A stretch of DNA of 64,000 nucleotides from Petrolisthes cinctipes (lineage: Eukaryota; Arthropoda; Malacostraca; Decapoda; Porcellanidae), in the NCBI GenBank assembly GCA_033782935.1, contig JAWQEG010000710.1, forward strand, positions 6,200,001-6,264,000. Reading direction: 5' to 3'. Under the pieces are notes generated by a model. That model was not told the DNA's origin. It saw only the letters and a list, made by a program, of their open reading frames with translations, and did not search any database. The translations under genes and the position numbers were made by a program. This document shows, in pieces, positions 13,557-26,651 of this stretch; the first letter of the stretch is position 1; every line of letters starts with the position of its first letter.

Positions 13557-14556
13557 GTGACCAAAGTCAATATGTGTATGCATCTTCTGCACCTGTTTAT
13601 ATCCCAAATTCAACCTCAAAACACCCGAAAATTCGATATTTTGGGGTCCCAGAAGTGATCTGTACATGCCTACTTAGTGCTAGAATATTTTCAAAATATA
13701 GGCCCAAAACATACTGAAAATCGATCTTTTAGGTGCCCAAAAGTCGATATGTGCATGCATCTTCTGTATCCGTTTATATCCCAAATTCAACCTCAAAACA
13801 CCCGAAAATTCGATATTTCTGGGTCCCAGAAGCGATCTGTACATGCCTACTCAGTGCTAGAATTGTTTCAAAATATAGGCTCAAAACATGCTAAAAATCG
13901 ATATTTTAGGTGCCCAAAGTCGATATCTCAAAATCAGGCCCAAAATACCCAAAAATTCGATATTTTGGGGTCCCAGAAGCGATCTGTACATGCCTACTCC
14001 GTGTAAGAGTTTTTTCAATATACAGGCCCAAAACATAAAGAAAATCGATCTTTTAGGTGCCCAAAAGCCGATATGTGGATGCATCTTCTGTACCCGTTTA
14101 TATCTCAAATTCAGGCTCAAAACACCCGTAAATTCGATATTTTGGGGTCCCAGAAGCGATCTGTACTTGCCTACTCCGTGTTAGAGTATTTTCAAAATAC
14201 AGGCCCTAAACAAGCTGAAAATCGATATTTTAGGTGACCAAAGTCAATATGTGTATGCATCTTCTGCACCTGTTTATATCCCAAATTAAACCTCAAATCA
14301 CCCGAAAATTCGATATTTTGGGGTCCCAGAAGTGATCTGTACATGCCTACTTAGTGCTAGAATATTTTCAAAATATAGGCCCAAAACATGCTAGAAATCG
14401 ATATTTTAGGTGCCCAAAGTCGATATCTCAAATTCAGGCCCAAAACACCCGAAAATTCGATATTTGGGGGTCCCAGCAGCGAACTGTACATGCCTACTCC
14501 GTGTTAGAGTATTTTCAAAATACAGGCCCAAAACATACTGAAAATCGATCTTTTAG
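13557..14556. repeat. Contracted copy (677 bp) of the 824-bp HOR plus partial next copy
   Basis: The GTGACCAAAGTCAATATGTG start at 13,557 recurs at 14,234, an offset of 677 bp. Compared with the 824-bp HOR downstream at 18,210, this copy lacks one 147-bp short monomer: the TGCTAGAAATC to CAAAACATA segment is missing near 13,707. The rest of the monomer order is the same. Confidence 0.78.
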
Positions 14557-17500
14557 GTGCCCAAAAGTCGATATGTGCATGCATCTTCTGTACCCGTTTA
14601 TATATCAAATTCAGGCTCAAAACACCCGAAAATTCGATATTTTTGGGTCCCAAAGCGATCTGTACATGCCTACTCAGTGATAGAATATTTTCAAAATACC
14701 GGCCCAAAACATGCTAAAAATCGATATTTTAGGTGCCCAATGTCGATATCTCAAATTCAGGCCCAAAACACCCAAAAATTCGATATTTTGGGGTCCCAGA
14801 AGCGATCTGTACATGCCTACTCCGTGTTAGAGTATTTTCAATATACAGGCCCAAAACATACTGAAAATCGATCTCTTAGGTGCCCAAAAGTCGATATGTG
14901 GATGCATCTTCTGTACCCGTTTATATCTCAAATTCAGGCTCAAAACACCCGAAAATTCGATATAATGGGGTTCCAGAAGCGATCTGTACATGCCTGCTCA
15001 GTGCTAGAATATTTTCAAAATATATGCCCAAAACATGCAAAAAATCGATATTTTATGTGCCCAAAGTCGATATCTCAAATTCAGGCCCAAAACACCCGAA
15101 AATTCGATATTTTGGGGTCCCAGCATCGAACGGTACATGCCTATTCCGTATTAGAGTATTTTCAAAATACAGGCCCAAAACATACTGAAAATCGATCTTT
15201 TAGGTGCCCAAAAGTCGATATGTGCATGCATCTTCTGTACCCGTTTATATCCCAAATTCAACCTCAAAACACCCGAAAATTCGATATTTTTGGGTCCCAG
15301 AGGCGATCTGTACATGCCTACTTCTAGTTAGAGTATTATCAAAATACAGGTTCAAAACATGCTGAAAATCTATATTTTAGGTGCCCAATGTCAATATGTG
15401 CATGCATCTTCTGTACCCGTTTATATCTCATATTCATTCTCAAAACACCCGAAAATTCGGTATTATTGGGTCCTAGAAGCGATCTGTACATCCCAAATCC
15501 TAGTTAGAATGTTTTCAAGATACAGACCCAAAACATGCTCAAAATGGATATTTTATGTGCCCAAAAGTCGACATGGGCATGCATCTTCTGTACCCGTTTA
15601 TATCTCAAATTCAGGCTCAAAACACCCGAAAATTCGATATTTTGGGGTCCCAGAAGCAATCTGTACATGCCTACTCAGTGCTAGAATATTTTCAAAATAT
15701 AGGCCCAAAACATGCTAAAAATCGATATTTTAGGTGCCCAAAGTCAATATCTCAAATTCAGGCGCAAAACACCCAAAAATTCGATATTTTGGGGTCCCAG
15801 AAGCGATCTGTACATGCCTACTCCGTGTTAGAGTATTTTCAATATACAGGCCCAAAACATACTGAAAATCGATCTTCTAGGTGCCCAAAAGTCGATATGT
15901 GCATGCATCTTCTGTACCCGTTTATATCTCATATTCAGGCCCAAAACACCCGAAAATTCGATATTTTGGGGTCCCAGAAGCGAACTGTACATGCCTACTC
16001 CGTATTAGAATATTTTCAAAATACAGGCCCAAAACATACTGAAAATCGATCTTTTAAGTGCCCAAAAGTCGATATGTGCATGCATCTTCTGTACACGTTT
16101 ATATCCCAAATGAAGGCTCCAAACACCCGAAAATTCGATATTTTGGGGTCCCAGAAGCGATCTATACATGCCTACTCAGATGCAGGCCCAAAACATGCTG
16201 AAAATCGATATTTTAGGTGCCCAAAGTCAACATGTGTATGCATCTTCTGCACTCGTTTATATCTCAAATTCAACCTCAAAACACCCGAAAATTCGATATT
16301 TTGGGGTCCCAAAAGCGATCTGTACATGCCTACTCAGTGCTAGAATTTTTTCAAAATATAGGGTCAAAACATGCGAAAAATCTATATTTTAAGTGTCCAA
16401 AGTCGATATGTGCATGCATCATCTGTACCCGTTTATATCTCAAATTCAAGCTCAGAAAACCCGAAAATTCGATATTTTGGGGTCCCAGAAGTGATCTGTA
16501 CATGCCTACTTAGTGCTAGAATATTTTCAAAATATAGGCCCAAAACATGCTAAAAAATCGATATTTTAGGTGCCCAAAGTCGATATCTCAAATTCAGGCC
16601 CAAAACATAAGAAAATTCGATATTTTTGGGTCCCAGAAGCGATCTGTACATGCCTACTCAGATACAGGCCCAAAACATGCTGAAAATCGATATTTTAGGT
16701 GCACAAAGTCAACATGTGTATACATCTTCTGCACTCGTTTATATCTCAAATTCAACCTCAAAACACCCGAAAATTCGATATTTTTGGGTCCCAAAAGCGA
16801 TCTGTACATGCCTACTCAGTGCTAGAATTTTTTCAAAATATAGGGTCAAAACATGCGAAAAATCTATATTTTATGTGTCCAAAGTCGATATGTGCATGCA
16901 TCATCTGTACCCGTTTATATCTCAAATTCAGGTTCAAAAAACCCGAAAATTCGATATTTTGGGGTCCCAGAAGTGATCTGTACATGCCTACTTAGTGCTA
17001 GAATATTTTCAAAATATAGGCCCAAAACATGCTAAAAATCGATATTTTAGGTGCCCAAAGTCGATATCTCAAATTCAGGCCCAAAACACAAGAAAATTCG
17101 ATATTTTTGGGTCCCAGAAGCGATTTGTACATGCCTACTCAGTGCTAGAATTTTTTCAAAATACAGGCCCAAAACATGCTAAAAATCGATCTTTTAGGTG
17201 CCCAAAAGTCGATATGTTGATGCATCTTCTGTACCCGTTTATTTCTCAAATTCAGGCTCCAAACACCCGAAAATTCGATATTTTGGGGTCCCAGAAGCGA
17301 TCTGTACATGCCTATTCAGATGCAGGCCCAAAACATTCTGAAAATCGATATTTTAGTTGCCCAAAGTCAACATGTGTATGCATCTTCTGCACTCGTTTAT
17401 ATCTCAAATTCAACCTCAAAACACCCAAAAATTTGATAATTTTGGGAACCAGAAGCGATCTGTACATGTCTAGTCAGTGCTAGAATGTTTTCAAAATATA

Positions 17501-18340
17501 GGCTCAAAACATTCTAAAAATCGATATTTTAAGTGTCCAAAGTCGATATGTGCATGCATCTTCTGTACCCGTTTATATCTCAAATTTAGTCTCAAAACAC
17601 CCGAAAATTCGGTATTTTTGGGTCCTAGAAGCGATCTGTACATCCCTAAAACTAGTTAGACTGTTTTCAAGATACAGACCCAAAACATGCTCAAAATCGA
17701 TATTTTAGGTGCCCAAAAGTCGATACGTGCATGCATCTTCTGTACCCGTTTATATCTCAAATTCAGGCTCAAAACCCCCGAAAATTCGATATTTTGGGGT
17801 CCCAGAAGCGATCTGTACATGCCTACTCAGTGCTAGAATATTTTCAAAATACAGGCCCAAAACATGCTAAAAATCGATATTTTAGGTGCCCAAAGTCGAT
17901 ATCTCAAATTAAGGCCCAAAATACCCAAAAATTCGATATTTTGGGGTCCCAGAAGCGATCTGTACATGCCTACTCCGTGTTAGAGTTTTTTCAATATACA
18001 GGCCCAAAACATAAAGAAAATCGATCTTTTAAGTGCCCAAAAGCCGATATGTGGATGCATCTTCTGTACCCGTTTATATCTCAAATTCAGGCTCAAAACA
18101 CCCGAAAATTCGATATTTTGGGGTCCCAGAAGCGATCTGTACTTGCCTACTCCGTGTTAGAGTATTTTCTAAATACAGGCCTTAAACAAGCTGAAAATCG
18201 ATATTTTAGGTGACCAAAGTCAATATGTGTATGCATCTTCTGCACCTGTTTATATCCCAAATTCAACCTCAAATGACCCGAAAATTAGATATTTTGGGGT
18301 CCCAGAAGTGATCTGTACATGCCTACTTAGTGCTAGAATA
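14557..18340. repeat. Large segmental satellite block, copy 2 (paired with 9,041-13,690)
   Basis: This is a near copy of 9,041-13,690 lacking the second 835-bp HOR. It is offset by +5,488 bp in the left part and +4,653 bp in the right part. Single-base differences are sparse, so the duplication looks recent relative to monomer divergence. The right end joins directly to the 824-bp HOR run. Confidence 0.88.
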
Positions 18341-20445
18341 TTTTCAAAATATAGGCCCAAAACATGCTAGAAATCGATATTTTAGGTGCCCAAAGTCGAT
18401 ATCACAAATTCAGGCCCAAAACACCCGAAAATTCGATATTTGGGGGTCCCAGCAGCGAACTGTACATGCCTACTCCGTGTTAGAGTATTTTCAAAATACA
18501 GGTCCAAAACATACTGAAAATCGATCTTTTAGGTGCCCAAAAGTCGATATGTGCATGCATCTTCTGTATCCGTTTATATCCCAAATTCAACCTCAAAACA
18601 CCCGAAAATTCGATATTTCTGGGTCCCAGAAGCGATCTGTACATGCCTACTCAGTGCTAGAATTGTTTCAAAATATAGGCTCAAAACATGCTAAAAATCG
18701 ATATTTTAGGTGCCCAAAGTCGATATCTCAAAATCAGGCCCAAAATACCCAAAAATTCGATATTTTGGGGTCCCAGAAGCGATCTGTACATGCCTACTCC
18801 GTGTTAGAGTTTTTTCAATATACAGGCCCAAAACATAAAGAAAATCGATCTTTTAGGTGCCCAAAAGCCGATATGTGGATGCATCTTCTGTACCCGTTTA
18901 TATCTCAAATTCAGGCTCAAAACACCCGTAAATTCGATATTTTGGGGTCCCAGAAGCGATCTGTACTTGCCTACTCCGTGTTAGAGTATTTTCTAAATAC
19001 AGGCCTTAAACAAGCTGAAAATCGATATTTTAGGTGACCAAAGTCAATATGTGTATGCATCTTCTGCACCTGTTTATATCCCAAATTCAACCTCAAATGA
19101 CCCGAAAATTAGATATTTTGGGGTCCCAGAAGTGATCTGTACATGCCTACTTAGTGCTAGAATATTTTCAAAATATAGGCCCAAAACATGCTAGAAATCG
19201 ATATTTTAGGTGCCCAAAGTCGATATCACAAATTCAGGCCCAAAACACCCGAAAATTCGATATTTGGGGGTCCCAGCAGCGAACTGTACATGCCTACTCC
19301 GTGTTAGAGTATTTTCAAAATACAGGCCCAAAACATACTGAAAATCGATCTTTTAGGTGCCCAAAAGTCGATATGTGCATGCATCTTCTGTATCCGTTTA
19401 TATCCCAAATTCAACCTCAAAACACCCGAAAATTCGATATTTCTGGGTCCCAGAAGCGATCTGTACATGCCTACTCAGTGCTAGAATTGTTTCAAAATAT
19501 AGGCTCAAAACATGCTAAAAATCGATATTTTAGGTGCCCAAAGTCGATATCTCAAAATCAGGCCCAAAATACCCAAAAATTCGATATTTTGGGGTCCCAG
19601 AAGCGATCTGTACATGCCTACTCCGTGTTAGAGTTTTTTCAATATACAGGCCCAAAACATAAAGAAAATCGATCTTTTAGGTGCCCAAAAGCCGATATGT
19701 GGATGCATCTTCTGTACCCGTTTATATCTCAAATTCAGGCTCAAAACACCCGTAAATTCGATATTTTGGGGTCCCAGAAGCGATCTGTACTTGCCTACTC
19801 CGTGTTAGAGTATTTTCAAAATACAGGCCCTAAACAAGCTGAAAATCGATATTTTAGGTGACCAAAGTCAATATGTGTATGCATCTTCTGCACCTGTTTA
19901 TATCCCAAATTAAACCTCAAATCACCCGAAAATTCGATATTTTGGGGTCCCAGAAGTGATCTGTACATGCCTACTTAGTGCTAGAATATTTTCAAAATAT
20001 AGGGCCAAAACATGCTAGAAATCGATATTTTAGGTGCCCAAAGTCGATATCTCAAATTCAGGCCCAAAACACCCGAAAATTCGATATTTGGGGGTCCCAG
20101 CAGCGAACTGTACATGCCTACTCCGTGTTAGAGTATTTTCAAAATACAGGCCCAAAACATACTGAAAATCGATCTTTTAGGTGCCCAAAAGTCGATATGT
20201 GCATGCATCTTCTGTATCCGTTTATATCCCAAATTCAACCTCAAAACACCCGAAAATTCGATATTTCTGGGTCCCAGAAGCGATCTGTAGATGCCTACTC
20301 AGTGCTAGAATTGTTTCAAAATATAGGCTCAAAACATGCTAAAAATCGATATTTTAGGTGCCCAAAGTCGATATCTCAAAATCAGACCCAAAACACCCAA
20401 AAATTCGATATTTTGGGGTCCCAGAAGCGAACTGTACATGCCTAC
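18210..20445. repeat. 824-bp HOR, two full copies and a partial third
   Basis: The unit start GTGACCAAAGTCAATATGTG lies at 18,210, 19,034 and 19,858, exactly 824 bp apart. Each unit holds five monomers: a full-length one with CACCTGTTTATATCCC, a 147-bp one with TATTTGGGGGTCCCAGCAGC, a full-length one with TATTTCTGGGTCC, a 147-bp one with CTCAAAATCAGGCCCAAAA, and a full-length one with AAAGCCGATATGTGG. The third copy breaks into another arrangement at the CAGATGCAGG junction near 20,446. Copies 1 and 2 are almost identical. Confidence 0.9.
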
Positions 20446-23400
20446 TCAGATGCAGGCCCAAAACATGCTGAAAATCGATATTTTAGGTGCCTAAAGTCAA
20501 CATGTGTATGCATCTTCTGCAGTCGTTTATATCTCAAATTCAACCTCAAAACACCCGAAAATTCGATAATTTTGGGAACCAGAAGCGATCTGTACATCTC
20601 TAGTCAGTGCTAGAATGTTTTCAAAATAAAAGCTCAAAACATGCTAAAAATCGATATTTTAAGTGTCCAAAGTCGATATGTGCATGCATCTTCTGTACCC
20701 GTTTATATCTCAAATTCAGGCTCAAAACATCCGAAAATTCGATATTTTTGGGTCCCAGAAGCGATCTGTACATGCCTACTCCTAGTTAGAGTATTATCAA
20801 AATACAGGCTCAAAACATGCTAAAAATCTATATTTTAGGTGCCCAAAGTCAATATGTGCATGCATCTTCTTTACCCGTTTATATATCATATTCACGCTCA
20901 AAACACCCGAAAATTCGGTATTTTTGGGTCCTAGAAGCGATCTGTACATCCCTACTCCTAGTTAGAATGTTTTCAAGATACAGACCCAAAACATGCTCAA
21001 AATCGATATTTTAGGTGCCCAAAAGTCGACATGTGCATGCATCTTCTGTACCCGTTTATATCTCAAATTCAGGCTCAAAACACAAGAAAATTCGATATTT
21101 TGGGGTCCCAGAAGCGATCTGTACATGCCTACTCCGTGTTAGAGTATTTTCAAAATACAGGCCCAAAACATACTGAAAATCGATATTTTTGGTGACCAAA
21201 GTCAATATGTGTAAGCATCTTCTGCACCTGTTTATATCCCAAATTCAACCTCAAAACACCCGAAAATTCGATATTTTTGGGTCTCAGAAGTGATCTGTAC
21301 ATGCCTACTTAGTGCTAGAATATTTTCTAAATATAGGCCCAAAACATGGTAAAAATCGATATTTTAGGTGCCCAAAGTCGATATCTCAAATTCAGGCCCA
21401 AAACACCCGAAAATTAGATATTTTAGGGTCCCAGCAGCGAACAGTACATTCCTACTCCGTGTTAGAGTATTTTCAAAATACAGGCCCAAAACATACTGAA
21501 AATCGATCTTTTAGGTGCCCAAAAGTCGATATGTGCATGCATCTTCTGTATCCATTTATATCCCAAATTCAACCTCAAAACACCCGAAAATTCGATATTT
21601 TTGGGTCCCATAAGCGATCTGTACATGCCTACTCAGTGCTAGAATTGTTTCAAAATATAGGCCCAAAACATGCTAAAAATCGATATTTTAGGTGCACAAA
21701 GTCGATATCTCAAATTCAGTCCCAAAACACCCAAAAATTGGATATTTTTGGGTCCCATAAGCGATCTGTACATGCCTACTCCGTGTTAGAGTATTTTTAA
21801 TATACAGGCCCAAAACATACTGAAAATCAATCCTTTTGGTGCCCAAAAGTCGATATGTAGATGCATCTTCTGCACTCGTTTATATCTCAAATTCAACCTC
21901 AAAACACCCGAAAATTCTATAATTTTGGGAACCAGAAGCGATCTGTACATGTCTAGTCAGTGCTAGAATGTTTTCAAAATATAGGCTCAAAACATGCTAA
22001 AAATCGATATTTTAAGTGTCGAAAGTCGATATGTGCATGCATCTTTTGTACACGTTTATATCTCAAATTCAGTCTCAAAACGCCCGAAAATTTGATATTT
22101 TTGGGTCCCAGAAGCGATCTGTACATGCCTACTCCTAGTTAGAGTATTATCTAAATACAGGCTCAAAACATGCTGAAAATCAATATTTTAGGTGCCCAAA
22201 GTCAATATGTGCATGCATCTACTGTACCCGTTTATATCTCATATTCAGGCTCAAAACACCCGAAAATTCGGTATTTTTGGGTCCTAGAAGCGATTTTTAC
22301 ATCCCTACTCCTAGTTAGAATGTTTTCAAGATACAGACCCAAAACATGCTCAAAATCGATATTTTAGGTGACCAAAAGTCGATATGTGCATGCATCTTCT
22401 GTACCCGTTTATATCTCAAATTCAGGCTCAAAACACCCGAAAATTCGATATTTTGGGGTTCAAAAGCGATCTGTACATGCCTACTCAGTGCTAGAATATT
22501 TTCAAAATATAGACCCAAAACATGCTAAAAATCGATATTTTATGTGCCCAAAGTCGATATCTCAAATTCAGGCCCAAAACACCCAAAAATTCGATATTTT
22601 GGGGTCCCAGAAGCGATCTGTACATGCCTACTCCGTGTTAGTATTTTCAATATATAGGCCCAAAACATACTGAAAATCGATCTTTTAGGTGCCCAAAAGT
22701 CGATATGTGGATGCATCTTCTGTACCCGTTTATATCTCAAATTCAGGCTCAAAACACCCGAAAATTCGATATTTTGGGGTCCCAGAAACGATCTGTACAT
22801 GCCTACTTAGTGCTAGAATATTTTCAAAATATATACCCAAAACATGCAAAAAATCGATATTTTATGTGCCCAAAGTCGATATCTCAAATTCAGGCCCAAA
22901 ACACCCGAAAATTCGATATTTTGGGGTCCCAGCAGCGAACTGTACATGCCTACTCCGTGTTAGAGTCTTTGGAAAATACAGGCCCAAAACATACTGAAAA
23001 TCGATCTTTTAGGTGCCCAAAAGTCGATATGTGCATGCATCTTCTGTACCCGTTTATATCCCAAATTCTTCCTCAAATCACCCGAAAATTCGATATTTTT
23101 GGGTCCCAGAAGCGAACTGTACATGCCTACTCCGTTTTAGAGTATTTTCAATATACCGGCCGAAAACATACTGAAAATCGATCTGTTAGGTGCCCAAAAG
23201 TCGATATGTGGATGCATTTTCTGTACCCGTTTATATCTCAAATTCAGGCTCCAAACACCCGAAAATTCGATATTTTGGTGTCCAAAGAAGCGATCTGTAC
23301 ATGCCTACTCAGATGCAGGCCCAAAACATGCTGAAAATTGATATTTTAGGTGCCCAAAGTCAACATGTGTATGCATCTTCTTCACTCGTTTATATCTCAA

Positions 23401-23879
23401 ATTCAACCTCAAAACACCCGAAAATTCCATAATTTTGGGAACCAGAAGCGATCTGTACATGTCTAGTGAGTGCTAGAATGTTTTCAAAATATAGGCTCAA
23501 AACATGCTAAAAATCGATATTTTAAGTGTCCAAAGTCGATATGTTCTTGCATCTTCTGTACCCGTTTATATCTCAAATTCAGGCTCAAAACACCCGAAAA
23601 TTCGATATTTTTGGGTCCCAGAAACGATCTCTACATGCCTACTTCTAGTTAGAGTATTATCAAAATACAGGTTCAAAACATGCTGAAAATCGATATTTTA
23701 GGTGCCCAATGGCAATATGTGCATGCATCTTCTGTACCCGTTTATATCTCATATTCAGGCTCAAAACACCCGTAAATTCGGTATTATTGGGTCCTAGAAG
23801 CGATCTGTACATCCCTACACCTAGTTAGAATGTTTTCAAGATACAGACCCAAAACATGCTCAAAATCGATCTTCTAGGT
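20446..23879. repeat. Mixed satellite stretch including a block shared with 39.5-40.3 kb
   Basis: Monomer classes are mixed and include the TCCCTACTCCTAGTTAGAATG type. The stretch about 21,950-22,760 matches 39,536-40,346 at an offset of 17,586 bp. The match includes two private small deletions: TTTTGGGGTTC without the usual CC (22,451/40,037) and GTGTTAGTATTTTC lacking AG (22,636/40,222). No gene is present. Confidence 0.78.
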
Positions 23880-25354
23880 GCCCAAAAGTCGATATGTGCA
23901 TGCATTTTCTGTACCCGTTTATATCTCATATTCAGGCCCAAAACACCCGAAAATTCGATATTTTGGGGTCCCAGAAGCGAACTGTACATGCCTACTCCGT
24001 GTTAGAGTATTTTGAAAATACCGGCCCAAAACATACTGAAAATCGATCTTTTAGGTGCCCAAAAGTCGATATGTGCATGCATCTTCTGTACCCGTTTATA
24101 TCCCAAATGAAGGCTCCAAACACCCGAAAATTCGATATTTTGGGGTCCCAGAAGCGATCTGTACATGCCTACTCAGATGCAGGCCCGAAACATGCTGAAA
24201 ATCGATATTTTAGGTGCCCAAAGTCAACATGTGTATGCATCTTCTGCACTCGTTTATATCTCAAATTCAACCTCAAAACACCCGAAAATTCGATATTTTT
24301 GGGTCCCAAAAGCGATCTGTACATGCCTACTCAGTGCTAGAATTTTTTCAAAATATAGGCTCAAAACATGCTAAAAATCTATATTTTAAGTGTCCAACAT
24401 CGATATGTGCATGCATCATCTGTACCCGTTTATATCTCAAATTCAGGCTCAATAAACCCGAAAATTCGATATTTTGGGGTCCCAGAAGTGATCTGTACAT
24501 GCCTACTTAGTGCTAAAATATTTTCAAAATATAGGCCCAAAACATGCTAAAAATCGATATTTTAGGTGCCCAAAGTCGATATCTCAAATTCAGGCCCAAA
24601 ACACAAGAAAATTCGATATTTTTGGGTCCCACAAGCGATTTGTACATGCCTACTCAGTGCTAGAATTTTTTCAAAATACAGGCCCAAAACATGATAAAAA
24701 TCGATCTTTTAGGTGCCCAAAGTCGATATCTCAAATTCAGGCCAAAAACACCCAAAAATTCGATATTTTGGGGTCCCAGAAGCGAACTGTACATGCCTAA
24801 TCCGTGTTAGAGTATTTTCAATATACAGGCCCAAAACATACTAAATATCGATCTTTTAGGTGCCCAAAAGTCAATATGTGGATGCATCTTCTGTACCCGT
24901 TTATTTCTCAAATTCAGGCTCTAAGCACCCGAAAATTCGATATTTTGGGGTCCCAGAAGCGATCTGTACATGCCTATTCAGATGCAGGCCCAAAACATGC
25001 TGAAAATCGATATTTTAGGTGCCCAATGGCAATATGTGCATGCATCTTCTGTACCCGTTTATATCTCATATTCAGGCTCAAAACACCCGTAAATTCGGTA
25101 TTATTGGGTCCTAGAAGCGATCTGTACATCCCTACACCTAGTTAGAATGTTTTCAAGATACAGACCCAAAACATGCTCAAAATCGATATTTTATGTGCCC
25201 AAAAGTCGACATGTGCATGCATCTTCTGTACCCGTTTTTATCTCAAATTCAGGCTCAAAACACCCGAAAATTCGATATTTTGGGGTCCCAGAAGCAAAGT
25301 GTACATGCCTACTCAGTGCTAGAATTTTTTCAAAATATAGGCTCAAAACATGCT

Positions 25355-26002
25355 AAAAATCTATATTTTAAGTGTCCAAAGTTGATATGTGCATGCATCA
25401 TCTGTACCCGTTTATATCTCAAATTCAGGCTCAAAACACCCGAAAATTCGATATTTTGGGGTCCCAGAAGCGATCTGTACATGCCTACTCAGTGCTAGAA
25501 TATTTTCAAAATATAGGCCCAAAACATGCTAAAAATCGATATTTTAGGTGCCCAAAGTCGATATCTCAAATTCAGGCCCAAAACACCCAAAAAATCGATA
25601 TTTTGGGGTCCCAGAAGCGATCTGTACATGCCTACTCCGTGTTAGAGTATTTTGAAAATACCGGCCCAAAACATACTGAAAATCGATCTTTTAGGTGCCC
25701 AAAAGTCGATATGTGCATGCATATTCTGTACCCGTTTATATCTCAAATTCAGGCTCAAAACACCCGAAAATTCGATATTTTGGGGTCCCAGAAGCGATCT
25801 GTACATGCCTACTCAGTGCTAGAATATTTTCAAAATATAGGCCCAAAACATGCTAAAAATCGATATTTTAGGTGCCCAAAGTCGATATCTCAAATTCAGG
25901 CCCAAAACACCCAAAAAATCGATATTTTGGGGTCCCAGAAGCGATCTGTACATGCCTACTCCGTGTTAGAGTATTTTCAACATACAGGCCCAAAACATAC
26001 TG
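25355..26002. repeat. Two tandem 324-bp dimers (full-length + short monomer)
   Basis: A full-length unit of about 176 bp is followed by a short unit of about 147 bp, and the pair repeats at an offset of 324 bp (25,531/25,855). Both short units share the CACCCAAAAAATCGATATTTTG variant. Because of its phase, this run carries the longest open frame of the array (25,372-26,652, 426 codons). I regard that frame as fortuitous. Confidence 0.78.
25679..25854. repeat. Representative full-length 176-bp satellite monomer (2 x 88-bp halves)
   Basis: This is a clean example of the full-length unit. Half 1 is 25,679-25,766 and half 2 is 25,767-25,854, each 88 bp. Aligned by hand against the array consensus, the halves agree at about 63 of 87 positions with two single-base gaps. 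They share the AAAAT(T)CGATATTTT start, CCCA, CGAT, TGT.CATGC, TCAAA and CAGGC.CAAAACA landmarks. The unit contains a ClaI-type ATCGAT box in most copies, an 8-bp palindrome TGCATGCA (overlapping SphI and NsiI sites) in half 1, and a CENP-B-box-like core at 25,770-25,786 in half 2. The monomer therefore probably arose by duplication of an 88-bp ancestor. Confidence 0.9.
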
Positions 26003-26651
26003 AAAATCAATCTTCTAGGTGCCCAAAAGTCGATATGTGCATGCATTTTCTGTACCCGTTTATATCTCATATTCAGGCCCAAAACACCCGAAAATTCGAT
26101 ATTTTGGGGTCCCAGAAGCGAACTGTACATGCCTACTCCGTGTTAGAGTATTTTGAAAATACCGGCCCAAAACATACTGAAAATCGATCTTTTAGGTGCC
26201 CAAAAGTCGATATGTGCATGCATCTTCTGTACCCGTTTATATCCCAAATGAAGGCTCCAAACACCCGAAAATTCGATATTTTGGGGTCCCAGAAGCGATC
26301 TGTACATGCCTACTCAGATGCAGGCCCAAAACATGCTGAAAATCGATATTTTAGTTGCCCAAAAGTCAACATGTGTATGCATCTTCTGCACTCGTTTATA
26401 TCTCAAATTCAACCTCAAAACACCCGAAAATTCGATATTTTAGGGTCCCAAAAGCGATCGGTACATGCCTACCCAGTGCTAGAATTTTTTCAAAATATAG
26501 GGTCAAAACATGCGAATAATCTATATTTTAAGTGTCCAAAGTCGATATGTGCATGCATCATCTGTACCCATTTATATCTCAAATTCAGGCTCAAAAAACC
26601 CGAAAATTCGATATTTTGGGGTCCCAGAAGTGATCTGTACATGCCTACTTA

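Larger units (their letters stand above)
9041..13690. repeat. Large segmental satellite block, copy 1 (paired with 14,557-18,340)
   Basis: Variants in 9,060-10,700 recur at +5,488 bp (9,069/14,557; 9,392/14,880; 9,871/15,359; 10,067/15,555). Variants in about 11,400-13,690 recur at +4,653 bp (11,564/16,217; 12,046/16,699; 12,342/16,995; 13,078/17,731). The 835-bp difference equals the extra internal HOR copy described at 10,381-12,050. Rare markers shared by the pair include GATATAATGGGGTTCC (9,472/14,960) and CATCCCAAATCCTAG (10,002/15,490). Confidence 0.88.
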
